A stretch of 64,000 nucleotides of DNA. Source: Chitinibacter sp046530675 (GTDB lineage: Bacteria; Pseudomonadota; Gammaproteobacteria; Burkholderiales; Chitinibacteraceae). The notes under the pieces are model-generated. The model did not search any database and had not been told where the DNA came from. It saw only the letters and a list, made by a program, of their open reading frames with translations. The DNA lies in NCBI RefSeq assembly GCF_046530675.1, contig NZ_CP172558.1, positions 1,240,001 to 1,304,000 on the forward strand. The letters are read 5' to 3'. A program made the position numbers and the translations under genes. Of this stretch, positions 33,979-42,950 are shown in pieces; the first letter of the stretch is position 1, and each line of letters starts with the position of its first letter.

Positions 33979-34027
33979 GGGTATGTTGCCGTATCCGGCC
34001 AGGGCATTGTTGTTGATTGATATACCC
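33979..34027. repeat. 49-bp GGGTAT-N37-ATACCC element, perfect copy
   Basis: GGGTAT at 33979-33984 and ATACCC at 34022-34027, three bases after the uppP stop codon and in the convergent gap with a diguanylate cyclase gene. Confidence 0.87.
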
Positions 34028-34078
34028 TTGATGGCCGGGTTGAGGGCAGGGTGCTGCCGCTGAGGGCGTTTAAAATTG

Positions 34079-35350
34079 TCACCGAGCCAGCTCGACGCGA
34101 TTGCGACCCTGCGCTTTGGCGCGATATAGCGCGGCATCGGCGCGTTCGATAGTGCGCGCAAAATCTTCATTTTCCTGGCATTCGGCAGCGCCGAATGAAC
34201 AGCTCATCGACAAGTCTGCTGGCCAATTGCTCGCGCAGACTGCCGTGCGCAGTTTTTCTGCCAGAATCCCCGCTTCGGTTACCGAAGTAGCCGGACAAAT
34301 AATCAGAAACTCTTCGCCACCCCAGCGTACTAGCCGGTCGGTTTTACGGATGGTGGTTTTGATCAGCGCACTCAGTTGCTGCAAGACGGCGTCGCCGACC
34401 GCGTGACCATAACCGTCGTTGACGCGTTTGAAATGATCCATGTCGGCAAACAGGACGCTGAGTCCGTTCAGATCAACCCGCAGCAAGAAATCGCTTAAAC
34501 CTTCGCGATTGAGTGCGCCGGTCAGCGGGTCGGTCATGACTTTTTGCTGCAGTTGATTCGCCTTGGCGGCGAGTTTTTCATGTGATTGCTCGGCACGGGT
34601 ACGTTTTTTTTGTTCGATTTGCGCTAGCCGGTATGCATCAAGCCAGCTCTTTAGCACATAAGCTAGCGCCGCAAGTAACCAGAACGCGAGCAATCCGGTC
34701 TGCAAATTGGTTTTACTGATCCATTTGCCGTGAAATTCGAGTGCATGCAAGCTAATCCGATATTGGCCGGAGGCGCTGCCATCCGAGGTTGACAGGGCGA
34801 TTTTCCGGATATTGTCTAGCCTTGCGACCGGGTCGTAAACCGGGGCAAAACCTTCTTCCAGCCACCAGGTGGGTACAGTCAGTGAAGCCAGCGGGATTTT
34901 AATCGTACTGCGATAGGGGGTTGTGGTGACGAGTGTGCCGTGCAGTTTGAGTGAAATGAGTTCCTTGTTATTGGAATAGGCTTCAAAGTTGCCCAAGTAC
35001 ACATTCAGGCTCGAGCCACTGGCGGTCTGCATGGCCAATTCGAGCTGCATTTCGTCATAGGCTGACAAATTGACGCCTTTTTGCCCCTGCCCCAGATCGA
35101 TCGCCAGGCCGCAAAAGCGCCAGATGTGTTGCTTGTCATTGAGCTGACAATGCATGATGGCGCCGTCTTTGCTGGCTTGGACGCTGGCCGTACTTGCGCC
35201 GCCGAGCTCTCTATCGTCAAAAGCGCTGAATTGCGCCGGATTGGAGAAATCAATCCGTAAACTGCGGTTCATGCCATAGTGCTGCCAAAGCAATAGCCCG
35301 AGCGAGAGGATAATCAGCGCCGTAATCAGGTAGCGGGTGCTGGTCTTCAT
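34079..35350 (-). CDS. Diguanylate cyclase with periplasmic beta-rich sensor domain
   Basis: 423 residues. TM1 at about residues 7-25, a periplasmic region (26-220) with FDDRELGGAS, QASKDGAIMHCQL and YRISLHALEFHGKW, TM2 (225-245), a coiled coil, and a C-terminal GGDEF domain with LTGALNREGL, ADMDHFKRVNDGYGHAVGD and the active signature RWGGEEF. It makes c-di-GMP from two GTP. The RxxD inhibitory site is not obvious. The periplasmic domain resembles a galactose-binding or CIA30-like sandwich (inference). It is a tandem paralogue of the next gene, 26 bases away. Confidence 0.9.
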   Translation of the reverse strand: MKTSTRYLITALIILSLGLLLWQHYGMNRSLRIDFSNPAQFSAFDDRELGGASTASVQASKDGAIMHCQLNDKQHIWRFCGLAIDLGQGQKGVNLSAYDEMQLELAMQTASGSSLNVYLGNFEAYSNNKELISLKLHGTLVTTTPYRSTIKIPLASLTVPTWWLEEGFAPVYDPVARLDNIRKIALSTSDGSASGQYRISLHALEFHGKWISKTNLQTGLLAFWLLAALAYVLKSWLDAYRLAQIEQKKRTRAEQSHEKLAAKANQLQQKVMTDPLTGALNREGLSDFLLRVDLNGLSVLFADMDHFKRVNDGYGHAVGDAVLQQLSALIKTTIRKTDRLVRWGGEEFLIICPATSVTEAGILAEKLRTAVCASNWPADLSMSCSFGAAECQENEDFARTIERADAALYRAKAQGRNRVELAR

Positions 35351-35376
35351 GAGGGATATTCCTGTTGGGTCGGGGC

Positions 35377-36666
35377 TTATTCGGCGATTTCGACCCGGTT
35401 TCGGCCTGCTGCTTTGGCGCGATAGAGTGCTGCGTCGGCTCGTGCGAGCAAATCATCAAATTGTTCTTCCGGTAATCGTGTTGCCACACCGCAGGAGCAA
35501 GTCAGCCCGATCTGGTTCGGCCATTGCGCTGCGGCAATAATCAGCCGCAATTTCTCGGCAAAACGCGTTGCCGACATCAGGTCGGTATCTGGGCAGAGAA
35601 TCAGGAATTCTTCCCCGCCCCAGCGAACCAAGCGATCAAGCTGCCGAGTGTTATTTTTGATTAGCCCGGCAAATTGGCGTAATACCTCGTCGCCGATGGC
35701 GTGACCGTGAACATCGTTGATCTTTTTGAAAAAATCGAGGTCGACAAACAAAACGCTCAAAGTCGTGGTGCCTTGCCGGCGCTGGAGAAACTCATAAAAT
35801 CCTTCGCGGTTTAATGCGCCGGTCAGCGGATCCGTAATGACTTTGTCGCTTAACTCCTTGGCTTCCAGTTCCAGTGTGTTATTCAGATTTTGCAGCGCGG
35901 TTCGCAATTTCTGCTCTTCCTGGACGCGATGACGATAGGCCAGCAATTCGTTGAGTAACCAGCCTAGCGCCAACAATATCCAGGCCGCAACAATGCCTTG
36001 CAGCAAATGAAGCTGTTTGATCCATTTGCCGCGAAATTCAATCGAACGAACCACAATCTGATGCAATCCCTCGCCGGCAAAGCCGGGGGTCGCGAGAATC
36101 AGCATGGGTACATTGTTGATCCGCATATCGGTTTCAAGCAGCGGTTTGTTTTTATATTCGACCCACCATGATGCGACATGAAACAGCTTTAACGGAATGG
36201 CTTGGGGCTGGAATTCAGGCAGATCGAGCAGCAATTCATTGACTTTCAGTGACAATGGATCGGCCAGCGTCGAGTCGGCTTCAAAATTGTTCAGATAGAC
36301 CCGGATCTTGTCCGGCTTCGGGCCGTTGTGCGCGACGTCGAAAGCGATGTCGTCAAAAACCGATAAATTAATCCCGTTCGGTGCCTTGCCCAAAGCAATG
36401 CTGATCTGGCAGTAGGGCCACTCGTATTTGCTTTTGGCGAGCTGGCAGCTCATGACCATGGCGTTGTTCTGGGCCTGGATCGTTGCGATGCTTTTCCCGC
36501 CTTGTGGGCGATCATCCTGCACGCTGAATTTGGCAGCATCGCTCAGATCGATGCGCAGCACCCGCGTCATGCCAAAGTGCTGCCACAATAACAAACCGAT
36601 CGACAGGATAATCAGGGCGGCGACGGTGTAGCGTAAGCCCTTTGTTTTATTTCGAAAAAATGGCAT
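35377..36666 (-). CDS. Diguanylate cyclase, paralogue of the adjacent gene
   Basis: 429 residues from the ATG at 36666 (an ATG 21 bases upstream is possible; GGAG favours 36666). Same layout as its neighbour: TM1, periplasmic domain with VQDDRPQGGKS and HQIVVRSIEFRGKW, TM2, GGDEF with LTGALNREGFYEFL, VDLDFFKKINDVHGHAIGD and RWGGEEF. The shared N-terminal pattern LLLWQH-x-GM-x-R-x-LRID shows a local duplication. It is probably co-transcribed with the downstream paralogue. Confidence 0.9.
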   Translation of the reverse strand: MPFFRNKTKGLRYTVAALIILSIGLLLWQHFGMTRVLRIDLSDAAKFSVQDDRPQGGKSIATIQAQNNAMVMSCQLAKSKYEWPYCQISIALGKAPNGINLSVFDDIAFDVAHNGPKPDKIRVYLNNFEADSTLADPLSLKVNELLLDLPEFQPQAIPLKLFHVASWWVEYKNKPLLETDMRINNVPMLILATPGFAGEGLHQIVVRSIEFRGKWIKQLHLLQGIVAAWILLALGWLLNELLAYRHRVQEEQKLRTALQNLNNTLELEAKELSDKVITDPLTGALNREGFYEFLQRRQGTTTLSVLFVDLDFFKKINDVHGHAIGDEVLRQFAGLIKNNTRQLDRLVRWGGEEFLILCPDTDLMSATRFAEKLRLIIAAAQWPNQIGLTCSCGVATRLPEEQFDDLLARADAALYRAKAAGRNRVEIAE

Positions 36667-36970
36667 TGCGTATCGATCTCCATGCATGTAGAAACTTTAC
36701 GCAATCGCATCAAAAAAGTCTGTAAGAATTTGTCACTACCCCACTTGGCTAGTTGATTTTAGCAAGTTGCGGTCACGGCGTTGCTTGCTGCACACTAGCA
36801 GCCAGTTAAATGGGATTTTGCATCGTGTTGGCTTCGTTTTTAGCTGTACTTCGTGTAGCCGACCAGTCGCCTGAAGGCAACCCTACAATATTCCGCTCAG
36901 CACTTAATGTGACTAATAGGGGCTGCTGCAAACCACAGCATCTAACCATCTTTGATTTTGAGTGAACACA

Positions 36971-37852
36971 ATGACAGCGCAGCGTCGCACCGGAATTTTT
37001 CTGATTGTGCTTTCCGCACTGGCCTTTGGCTGGATGCCGATTTTTGGCCGCTGGGCCTATGGTAGTTCGGCGGATGGCGTCGATACGCAAGGCTTGTTAT
37101 TGCTGCGTTTCAGTATTGCCGCTGCGGTGATGGTCGCCGTGATGCTCAAACGGGGAGAGCGCTGGCCGCGGGGTCGGATTTTGCTGGGACTGATGGCGAT
37201 GGGCGGACTGGCTTATGTCGGACAGGCTTTTTGCTATTTTTCGGCTTTGCAATACGGCTCGGCGGCGCTGGCGGCTCTGTTGTTGTATATCTATCCGGTC
37301 ATCGTGACGCTCTCCTGCGCGTTCTGGTTCAAAGAAACGCTGTCGCGGCGAACGGTTGCCGCTTTGGTGCTCGCTTGCATCAGCTTGTTGTTGACCATCG
37401 GGCCGGCTGGTGGACAATGGCAGGGTGTGGTGTTTGGCTTGCTCGCACCACTGATTTATTCGGCCTATATTCTGGCGGGCGCCCGCCTGACGCCGTTGGC
37501 CGGCGCTTTGCCTGCGGCAACGGTCGTTATGCTGTCGGCTGCTGCGAGCTTGTGGCTCAGTACGTTTTGGCATACGCCTTCCTGGCCGATGAGCGCCAGT
37601 AGCTGGTGGGCAGTGATTGCGATTGCGCTGGTTTCAACCGTAGTGGCTATTTTTGCGTTTCTGGCCGGGCTCGATTATTTGTCGGCCAGCGAAGCATCGA
37701 CGCTTTCTACGCTGGAGCCGGTGGTGAGTGTCGTGTTGGCGGCACTGATTCTGGGCGAGCATTTATCGCTGCAGCAATGGATAGGTGGGGGAGGTATTTT
37801 GCTGGCCGCCTTGATGATTGCGCTGTCCCCGGTAATACCTGCCCCCGAATAA
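36971..37852 (+). CDS. EamA/DMT-family transporter
   Basis: 293 residues from the ATG at 36971; a GTG nine bases upstream is possible. Ten membrane helices in two EamA repeats (about residues 10-140 and 150-288), with Glu in the family position of each (LYIYPVIVTL, then STLEPVVSVVLAALILGE). It is a drug/metabolite exporter or importer with unknown substrate. The 283-base gap upstream contains no recognisable signal beyond a weak 51-codon open frame. Confidence 0.88.
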   Translation: MTAQRRTGIFLIVLSALAFGWMPIFGRWAYGSSADGVDTQGLLLLRFSIAAAVMVAVMLKRGERWPRGRILLGLMAMGGLAYVGQAFCYFSALQYGSAALAALLLYIYPVIVTLSCAFWFKETLSRRTVAALVLACISLLLTIGPAGGQWQGVVFGLLAPLIYSAYILAGARLTPLAGALPAATVVMLSAAASLWLSTFWHTPSWPMSASSWWAVIAIALVSTVVAIFAFLAGLDYLSASEASTLSTLEPVVSVVLAALILGEHLSLQQWIGGGGILLAALMIALSPVIPAPE

Positions 37853-37960
37853 AAGGGCGCTTCGATTGTCCGGCAAATGACAGCGTCCGGGATGACAAAT
37901 ATCCGCACGGCGCTGACTGGCAGACTATGCTGGATCAATCTTTCAGCCCACGGAGCCAGC

Positions 37961-38371
37961 ATGTCGATTACTGCACGTCAGATTCATTTAGTTCAACATA
38001 GTTTTTCACTGGTCGAACCGATTGCCGAGCAGGCTGCGGCGATGTTTTATGCCAAATTATTTGAATACGCGCCCGAAGTTCGCCCTTTATTCAAAAAAGA
38101 CCTTACCGCGCAAGGCAATATGTTGATGGCGACATTGAAAGTCGCGGTGCGTGGGCTCAATGATCTGAATGCACTGGTGCCGGTTTTGCACAAACTGGCT
38201 GATCGCCATGTTCAGTATGGCGTGAGTCCCAGCCATTTTACGCCGGTCGGCAACGCCCTGTTGTGGACGCTAAAGCAAGGTCTGGGTGAAGCCTGGACGC
38301 CCGAATTGCGACAGGCCTGGGTTGATGTGTTCCGGGTCATGGCCGATACGATGAAGCCCCGTCTGGCTTGA
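37961..38371 (+). CDS. Single-domain globin (Vitreoscilla hemoglobin type)
   Basis: 136 residues from the ATG at 37961, set by CGGAG six bases upstream. It has a globin fold with proximal His83 (LADRHVQYGV) and Gln51 at the E7 distal position, as in the bacterial hemoglobin of Vitreoscilla. Phe and Tyr heme-pocket residues (MFYAKLFEYAP) are present, and no reductase domain is attached. It likely binds O2 or NO under low oxygen. I see no FNR-like box directly upstream. Confidence 0.9.
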   Translation: MSITARQIHLVQHSFSLVEPIAEQAAAMFYAKLFEYAPEVRPLFKKDLTAQGNMLMATLKVAVRGLNDLNALVPVLHKLADRHVQYGVSPSHFTPVGNALLWTLKQGLGEAWTPELRQAWVDVFRVMADTMKPRLA

Positions 38372-38393
38372 CGAGACGTTCAGCTGCAAACCA

Positions 38394-38427
38394 CGCGAAG
38401 CGATGAGGAGTCATCGCTTCGCGTTTT
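38394..38427 (+). terminator. Terminator of the globin gene
   Basis: Thirteen-bp stem CGCGAAGCGATGA/TCATCGCTTCGCG with loop GGAG, followed by TTTT. It lies just before the 3' end of the convergent chemoreceptor gene. Confidence 0.88.
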
Positions 38428-38430
38428 GCT

Positions 38431-40884
38431 TCAGGCTTGTTGTAGCTGCAACGCTGTGAGCTGAAGTTGGGGTAAATCAGCTTGCGCGGCCTTGTTGATG
38501 ATTTGCCGGACTCCGGGCGCGATGGATTGATCCAGCTTGAACACGCCAACGGCTTCGGCGAGTGATTGGGTTTGCTCCTGCAGCGATTCGGTCGCCGCAG
38601 CGGCTTGCTCGACCAAAGCCGAGTTTTGCTGTGTCACTTCATCCAGATGCGTCACTGCCTGGTTGACCTGCGCAATCCCGGCGCTTTGTTCAAACGAAGC
38701 ATTGCTGATTTCACCGATTAAAATACGAACCCGTTCGATACTGGCCTCGACTTGAGCCATGGTTTCGCCTGCCTGATTGACTTGCTGGTGACCATGTTCG
38801 ATCTGCTCGACCGAATTGCTGATCAAAACCTTGATTTCTTTGGCAGCAACGGCAGAGCGTTGCGCCAGATTCCTCACTTCCGAAGCGACGACGGCAAAGC
38901 CGCGACCTTGTTCTCCGGCGCGCGCTGCTTCGACTGCGGCGTTCAGCGCCAGAATATTGGTCTGGAAGGCGATACCATCAATGACGCCGATGATATCGAC
39001 AATTTTGCTCGACGAGGTTTGAATCGACGCCATCGTGTTGACGACTTTGCGAACGACAACGCCGCCTTCCTGGGTGATTTGCGCCGAAGTTTGCACCAGT
39101 TGATTGGCTTCTTTGGCGTTTTCAGCATTCTGCCGCACCGTGCTGGCAAGTTCTTCGGTGCTGGCAGCAGTTTCTTCCAGATTGGCGGCTTGTGCTTCGG
39201 TGCGACGTGCCAGATCGGCGTTACCTTGTGCCAGCTCACCCGCCGCAGTTTGAATCGTCAGCCCTGAATGCTGGATTTCACCAACCAGATGCTGCAAGTT
39301 GCTAACCGTGGTATTGACCGCTTCGCGGGTTTCGCCAAATAGGCCAGGGTAGTTCTGCGTAATGCTTTGCGTCAGGTCGCCATCGGCCAAGGCTGACGCC
39401 ACGCGCATAATATCGCGCAAGCCATTGTCGGTAATGCTCGAGAGCTGATTGAGTTGTTCGGCTAGCCGCAATGAAAATCCCTGCTTGTCGGTGGTGCTCA
39501 GGCGGGTGCCAAAATCGCCGCGTTCGGCGGCTGCGCTAACCATTTCGTTCACTTCGCCAATCAGGCTGTTGAGCGTTGCGACGGTGGCGTTGACGCCGGT
39601 TTTGGTGCGGCCAAACAGGCCGGGATAATCCTTGCCGATGCTCTGACTTAAATCTCCCTTAGCCAGTGCTTCTGAAACGCGCAACACATCATTAAAGCCA
39701 ACGTCGCAGGTGATAATCAATTGATTCAGATTTTCCAGCATGGCTTTGAACATGTACTGGTAGCGAGTGGCATCGCAGCGCTGGCTAAAGTCGCCATTGG
39801 CACCGGCTTCGGCCAGACGCTGGATATCGCCGCTGATTGCTTGCAGCGCCCGTTTTACTTCGGCAATCGAATCAGTGATCTGGATTTTTTCGCCGGGCAG
39901 GGCGGGCATGTCTTGGTCAAAATTGCCTTGCGAATATTGCGCGATGATTTCGATGGTTTTGCCAATGACCCGAGTATGCTCTTCGACCAGCGTATTGACC
40001 TGTTGCGCCATTTCGCCAAATGTTCCCGGATATTGGGCTGCGTCCATACGGGCGCTCATGAATCCCGCCGCCTGCTGTTCGGCCATGATTTGCTGTGCAC
40101 GGACAAAGCCCTGAATCGCGCTCTGCATTTGCTGCATGGCCTGCATCATCTGCCCCATTTCATCCTGACGGACAATCGCGATCTGGTTATCGAGTTTGCC
40201 TTGTGCGATATTTTTCGCGACGGCAACAGCGCGCACGAGCGGCACTGAAATGGCGCGTATCAGTGCAAAACCTGAGGCCGCAGCCAGTACCAGCCCCAGA
40301 ATGATAGCTGCCAGCGATAAATTGCGAACGGTTTCATAACTGGCTTGTGCCCGGACAAATTCGGTTTTGGCGACGTTTAACTGCAACGTAATTAATTCGC
40401 TGATTTTTTCGCTGATCGGGTCGATGCTGGCATACAGCGCGCCGTCAAATTGCGCGAGCTGGCCTTGCAGATTGCCGCTGCTGCTCATGAGAAAACTTTC
40501 CAGCTCTTGCACGTCGGCATTGGCCGCGAGAAATAATTCTCTGGCCTGCTGCGAGAGTTTTTGTTCGTCAGCAGTCAGGCTGGTCGATTGATAGGTTTTC
40601 CATTGCTGATCGATTTCCAGTCGTGCCGTTTTGACCTGTTTCAGCGTCGCTTCGGCATCGAGCAAACCGGCGTTGGCTTTGTTGACGGCATCAATCACGC
40701 TGACGGCATAAGCGTCTGCAATCAGTTTAAGCTGCTGCAATGGCACCACCCGGTCTTCATAGACCGTTTTGAGCGACTGATTAATCTGATTCAGGCTGTA
40801 AATACCGATGCTGCCAATGCCGATTAGGAGCGCGGCCATAAATGCAATGGTGCAGATTAACCGGGATTTGATCGAGAGAGTCAT
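38431..40884 (-). CDS. Large methyl-accepting chemotaxis protein with several HAMP-like repeats
   Basis: 817 residues. The start at 40884 is chosen because AAGG is 8 bases upstream; the GTG/ATG pair at 40893/40890 is too close to it. TM1 at about residues 8-28, a four-helix-bundle ligand domain, TM2 (190-210), HAMP, then further HAMP-like units, each containing YPG-T/L-F and a GDL/GDF turn. The signalling domain has tip GIAFQTNILALNAAVEAARAG and 36H-type features. The protein ends without a CheR-binding pentapeptide. The ligand is unknown. Confidence 0.92.
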   Translation of the reverse strand: MTLSIKSRLICTIAFMAALLIGIGSIGIYSLNQINQSLKTVYEDRVVPLQQLKLIADAYAVSVIDAVNKANAGLLDAEATLKQVKTARLEIDQQWKTYQSTSLTADEQKLSQQARELFLAANADVQELESFLMSSSGNLQGQLAQFDGALYASIDPISEKISELITLQLNVAKTEFVRAQASYETVRNLSLAAIILGLVLAAASGFALIRAISVPLVRAVAVAKNIAQGKLDNQIAIVRQDEMGQMMQAMQQMQSAIQGFVRAQQIMAEQQAAGFMSARMDAAQYPGTFGEMAQQVNTLVEEHTRVIGKTIEIIAQYSQGNFDQDMPALPGEKIQITDSIAEVKRALQAISGDIQRLAEAGANGDFSQRCDATRYQYMFKAMLENLNQLIITCDVGFNDVLRVSEALAKGDLSQSIGKDYPGLFGRTKTGVNATVATLNSLIGEVNEMVSAAAERGDFGTRLSTTDKQGFSLRLAEQLNQLSSITDNGLRDIMRVASALADGDLTQSITQNYPGLFGETREAVNTTVSNLQHLVGEIQHSGLTIQTAAGELAQGNADLARRTEAQAANLEETAASTEELASTVRQNAENAKEANQLVQTSAQITQEGGVVVRKVVNTMASIQTSSSKIVDIIGVIDGIAFQTNILALNAAVEAARAGEQGRGFAVVASEVRNLAQRSAVAAKEIKVLISNSVEQIEHGHQQVNQAGETMAQVEASIERVRILIGEISNASFEQSAGIAQVNQAVTHLDEVTQQNSALVEQAAAATESLQEQTQSLAEAVGVFKLDQSIAPGVRQIINKAAQADLPQLQLTALQLQQA

Positions 40885-41115
40885 GGTCATCACCTTGAGT
40901 GGATGTATTGCCTTGATTTTCTTACTTAATCTGAAAACAAGCTGTCTGTTGTTGATAGCTTATTTCTCAGGATAAGGAAAATATCTTATGTAGAGGGCGA
41001 AGCGGCTTGCAGACAAACGGTTGTTTGGAGGTAGTGCTGAGGAGGTAGCCCTTGCTCGATGCCTTACACCCGGCAGGGGTCTTGCAGTACACTGCCGATT
41101 CAATCGGGAGGGTTT

Positions 41116-41859
41116 ATGTGGCGTTGGATTGGTTTGGCTTTGTCGATCAGTTTGTCGATCAGTTGTGTCAGCGCAGCCGAACGAACGGTGCAGGTGGCTG
41201 TGGCGTCCAACTTCGTGCAGCCCATGCAGGCGTTGGCGAGCGGCTTTAGTACGCAGACCGGTTATCAGCTGCAAGTCTCCAGTGGTGCGACCGGCAAATT
41301 GTTTGCCCAGATCAGCCATGGTGCGCCTTTCGAAGTGCTATTGGCGGCCGACGATGAAGCGCCGGCCAAATTGGTCGAGAACGGTCTGGCGGTCAAGAAT
41401 ACCCGGTTTACGTATGCGACTGGAGCGCTTGTTTTATGGAGCGCCCAGAGCAATACCCTCAATGAAAACACGCTCAAAAACCAGTCATTCAACAAACTGG
41501 CGATTGCCAATCCCAAAGTCGCACCGTATGGGCGTGCCGCGCTTGAAGTGTTGAACGCACAAGGATTGACCGCCGTGCTGACGCCCAAGCTGGTTTATGG
41601 CGAGAACATCGCGCAGGCGCAGCAGTTTGTCGCGACCGGTAATGCTGAATTGGGGCTAATCGCTGCATCGCTGGTGATGTTTGACGGCCAGTTCAAGACC
41701 GGCAGTGGCTGGCTTGTGCCGGGCAGCCTGCATCAGCCGATCCGGCAGGACGCCGTGCTGTTGAACAAAGGCCAGCACAATCCGGCGGCGACGGCTTTTC
41801 TGCGCTATTTGCAATCACCGGCGGCCAGACAGCTCATCCGGCGCTATGGCTACCAATAA
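41116..41859 (+). CDS. modA: ModA, molybdate-binding protein
   Basis: 247 residues from the ATG at 41116, with GGGAGGG just upstream. The signal peptide ends near SCVSA (residue about 22). It is the periplasmic binding protein of the molybdate ABC importer: VAVASNFVQPMQAL, SSGATGKLFAQISHGAPFEVLLAADDEAP and GENIAQAQQFVATGNAELGL match the family. It is the first gene of a modA-modB-DUF2750-modC operon. I did not find a clear ModE palindrome upstream. Confidence 0.93.
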   Translation: MWRWIGLALSISLSISCVSAAERTVQVAVASNFVQPMQALASGFSTQTGYQLQVSSGATGKLFAQISHGAPFEVLLAADDEAPAKLVENGLAVKNTRFTYATGALVLWSAQSNTLNENTLKNQSFNKLAIANPKVAPYGRAALEVLNAQGLTAVLTPKLVYGENIAQAQQFVATGNAELGLIAASLVMFDGQFKTGSGWLVPGSLHQPIRQDAVLLNKGQHNPAATAFLRYLQSPAARQLIRRYGYQ

Positions 41860-41884
41860 TTGCTACCAATCATGGTGATCAATC

Positions 41885-42562
41885 ATGTTCAGCGCTGAAG
41901 ACCTCTCCGCAATCATTCTGACGCTCAAGCTGGCAAGCGCGACAACTTTGCTGCTGCTTTTGATTGCGACGCCGCTGGCGTGGTGGCTGGCGCGAAGTTC
42001 AGCGTTGCCCGTCAAAATCGTCAGCGCACTGGTGACTTTGCCGCTGGTGCTGCCGCCGACCGTCATCGGTTTTTATCTGCTCGTCGCACTCGGGCCAAAT
42101 GGCCCGCTCGGCTCAATCGCGCAGGCACTCGGCGTTTTGCCGTTTACTTTTGCCGGACTGGTGCTCGCGTCGATTATTTATTCGTTGCCGTTTGCCGTGC
42201 AGCCGATTCAGCAGGCCTTCGCTAACATCTTCGCGATCAGTGCGCGCCCGCTCGAAGTCGCCGCGACTTTGCGCGCCTCGCCGCTCGATACTTTTTTCAG
42301 TGTCGCGCTGCCGCTGGCCAGACCCGGTATCATCACCGCCGCCGTGATGAGCTTTGCCCATACCGTCGGTGAGTTCGGCGTCGTGCTGATGATAGGCGGC
42401 AATATCCCGCACGAGACGCGCGTGGTATCGGTACAGATTTACGATCACGTCGAAGCGCTGCAATACACGCAAGCACATGCCTTAGCGCTGACGATGCTGG
42501 TGTTTAGTTTTATCGCCTTACTCGCACTGCATTTATTAAATAAGCCGGTGCGAACAATTTAA
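41885..42562 (+). CDS. modB: ModB, molybdate ABC transporter permease
   Basis: 225 residues with five membrane helices. The permease EAA motif is AATLRASPLDTFFSVALPLARPG (coupling helix, residues about 123-145). LPPTVIGFYLL and SFAHTVGEFGVVLMIGGNIPHETRV are ModB-specific. It is 25 bases downstream of modA. Confidence 0.94.
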   Translation: MFSAEDLSAIILTLKLASATTLLLLLIATPLAWWLARSSALPVKIVSALVTLPLVLPPTVIGFYLLVALGPNGPLGSIAQALGVLPFTFAGLVLASIIYSLPFAVQPIQQAFANIFAISARPLEVAATLRASPLDTFFSVALPLARPGIITAAVMSFAHTVGEFGVVLMIGGNIPHETRVVSVQIYDHVEALQYTQAHALALTMLVFSFIALLALHLLNKPVRTI

Positions 42563-42580
42563 TTCATTTGGAAAAGAACT

Positions 42581-42940
42581 ATGAGTACTGTTGAAGTCGA
42601 AGTGGCGAATTTTTATCGCGAAGTGGCGCAAACCCAAACGATCTGGAGCATTAAAGACGACGTCGGTTTCCCCGCGCCGATTGGCGGCAAAGGCAAACGC
42701 GCGATGCCGTTCTGGTCGAGTAAAGAGCGCGCCGCAGAAGAAATCGCCAATGTGCCGTCATTCAAAGGCTTTGCGCCGGTCGCGATTGCGTGGGATGTGT
42801 TTTGCCAGCAAATGCTGCCCGGCATGGAGCGTGATGGCCTGCTGGCGGGTGTGAACTGGTCGTCGATTGCTGCGGTGGCGAGCGATATTACCCCGGCCGA
42901 GTTGCAGCAGCAGGTGCAAGCGCACTTGAGCGCACACTAA
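42581..42940 (+). CDS. DUF2750 family protein within the mod operon
   Basis: 119 residues, soluble. The pattern VWSIKDD-like (IWSIKDDVGFPAPIG), RAMPFWSSKERAAEEI and WDVFCQQMLPGMERDGLLAGVNW is that of DUF2750, a small family of unknown function. It lies 18 bases after modB and 10 before modC, so it is transcribed with the molybdate importer. A role linked to molybdate is suggested only by position. Confidence 0.8.
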   Translation: MSTVEVEVANFYREVAQTQTIWSIKDDVGFPAPIGGKGKRAMPFWSSKERAAEEIANVPSFKGFAPVAIAWDVFCQQMLPGMERDGLLAGVNWSSIAAVASDITPAELQQQVQAHLSAH

Positions 42941-42950
42941 AGCCCGCACA

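Noticed and set aside
36810..36965. A 51-codon open frame before the EamA transporter gene
   Set aside because: No ribosome-binding site, poor codon use and no similarity recognised.
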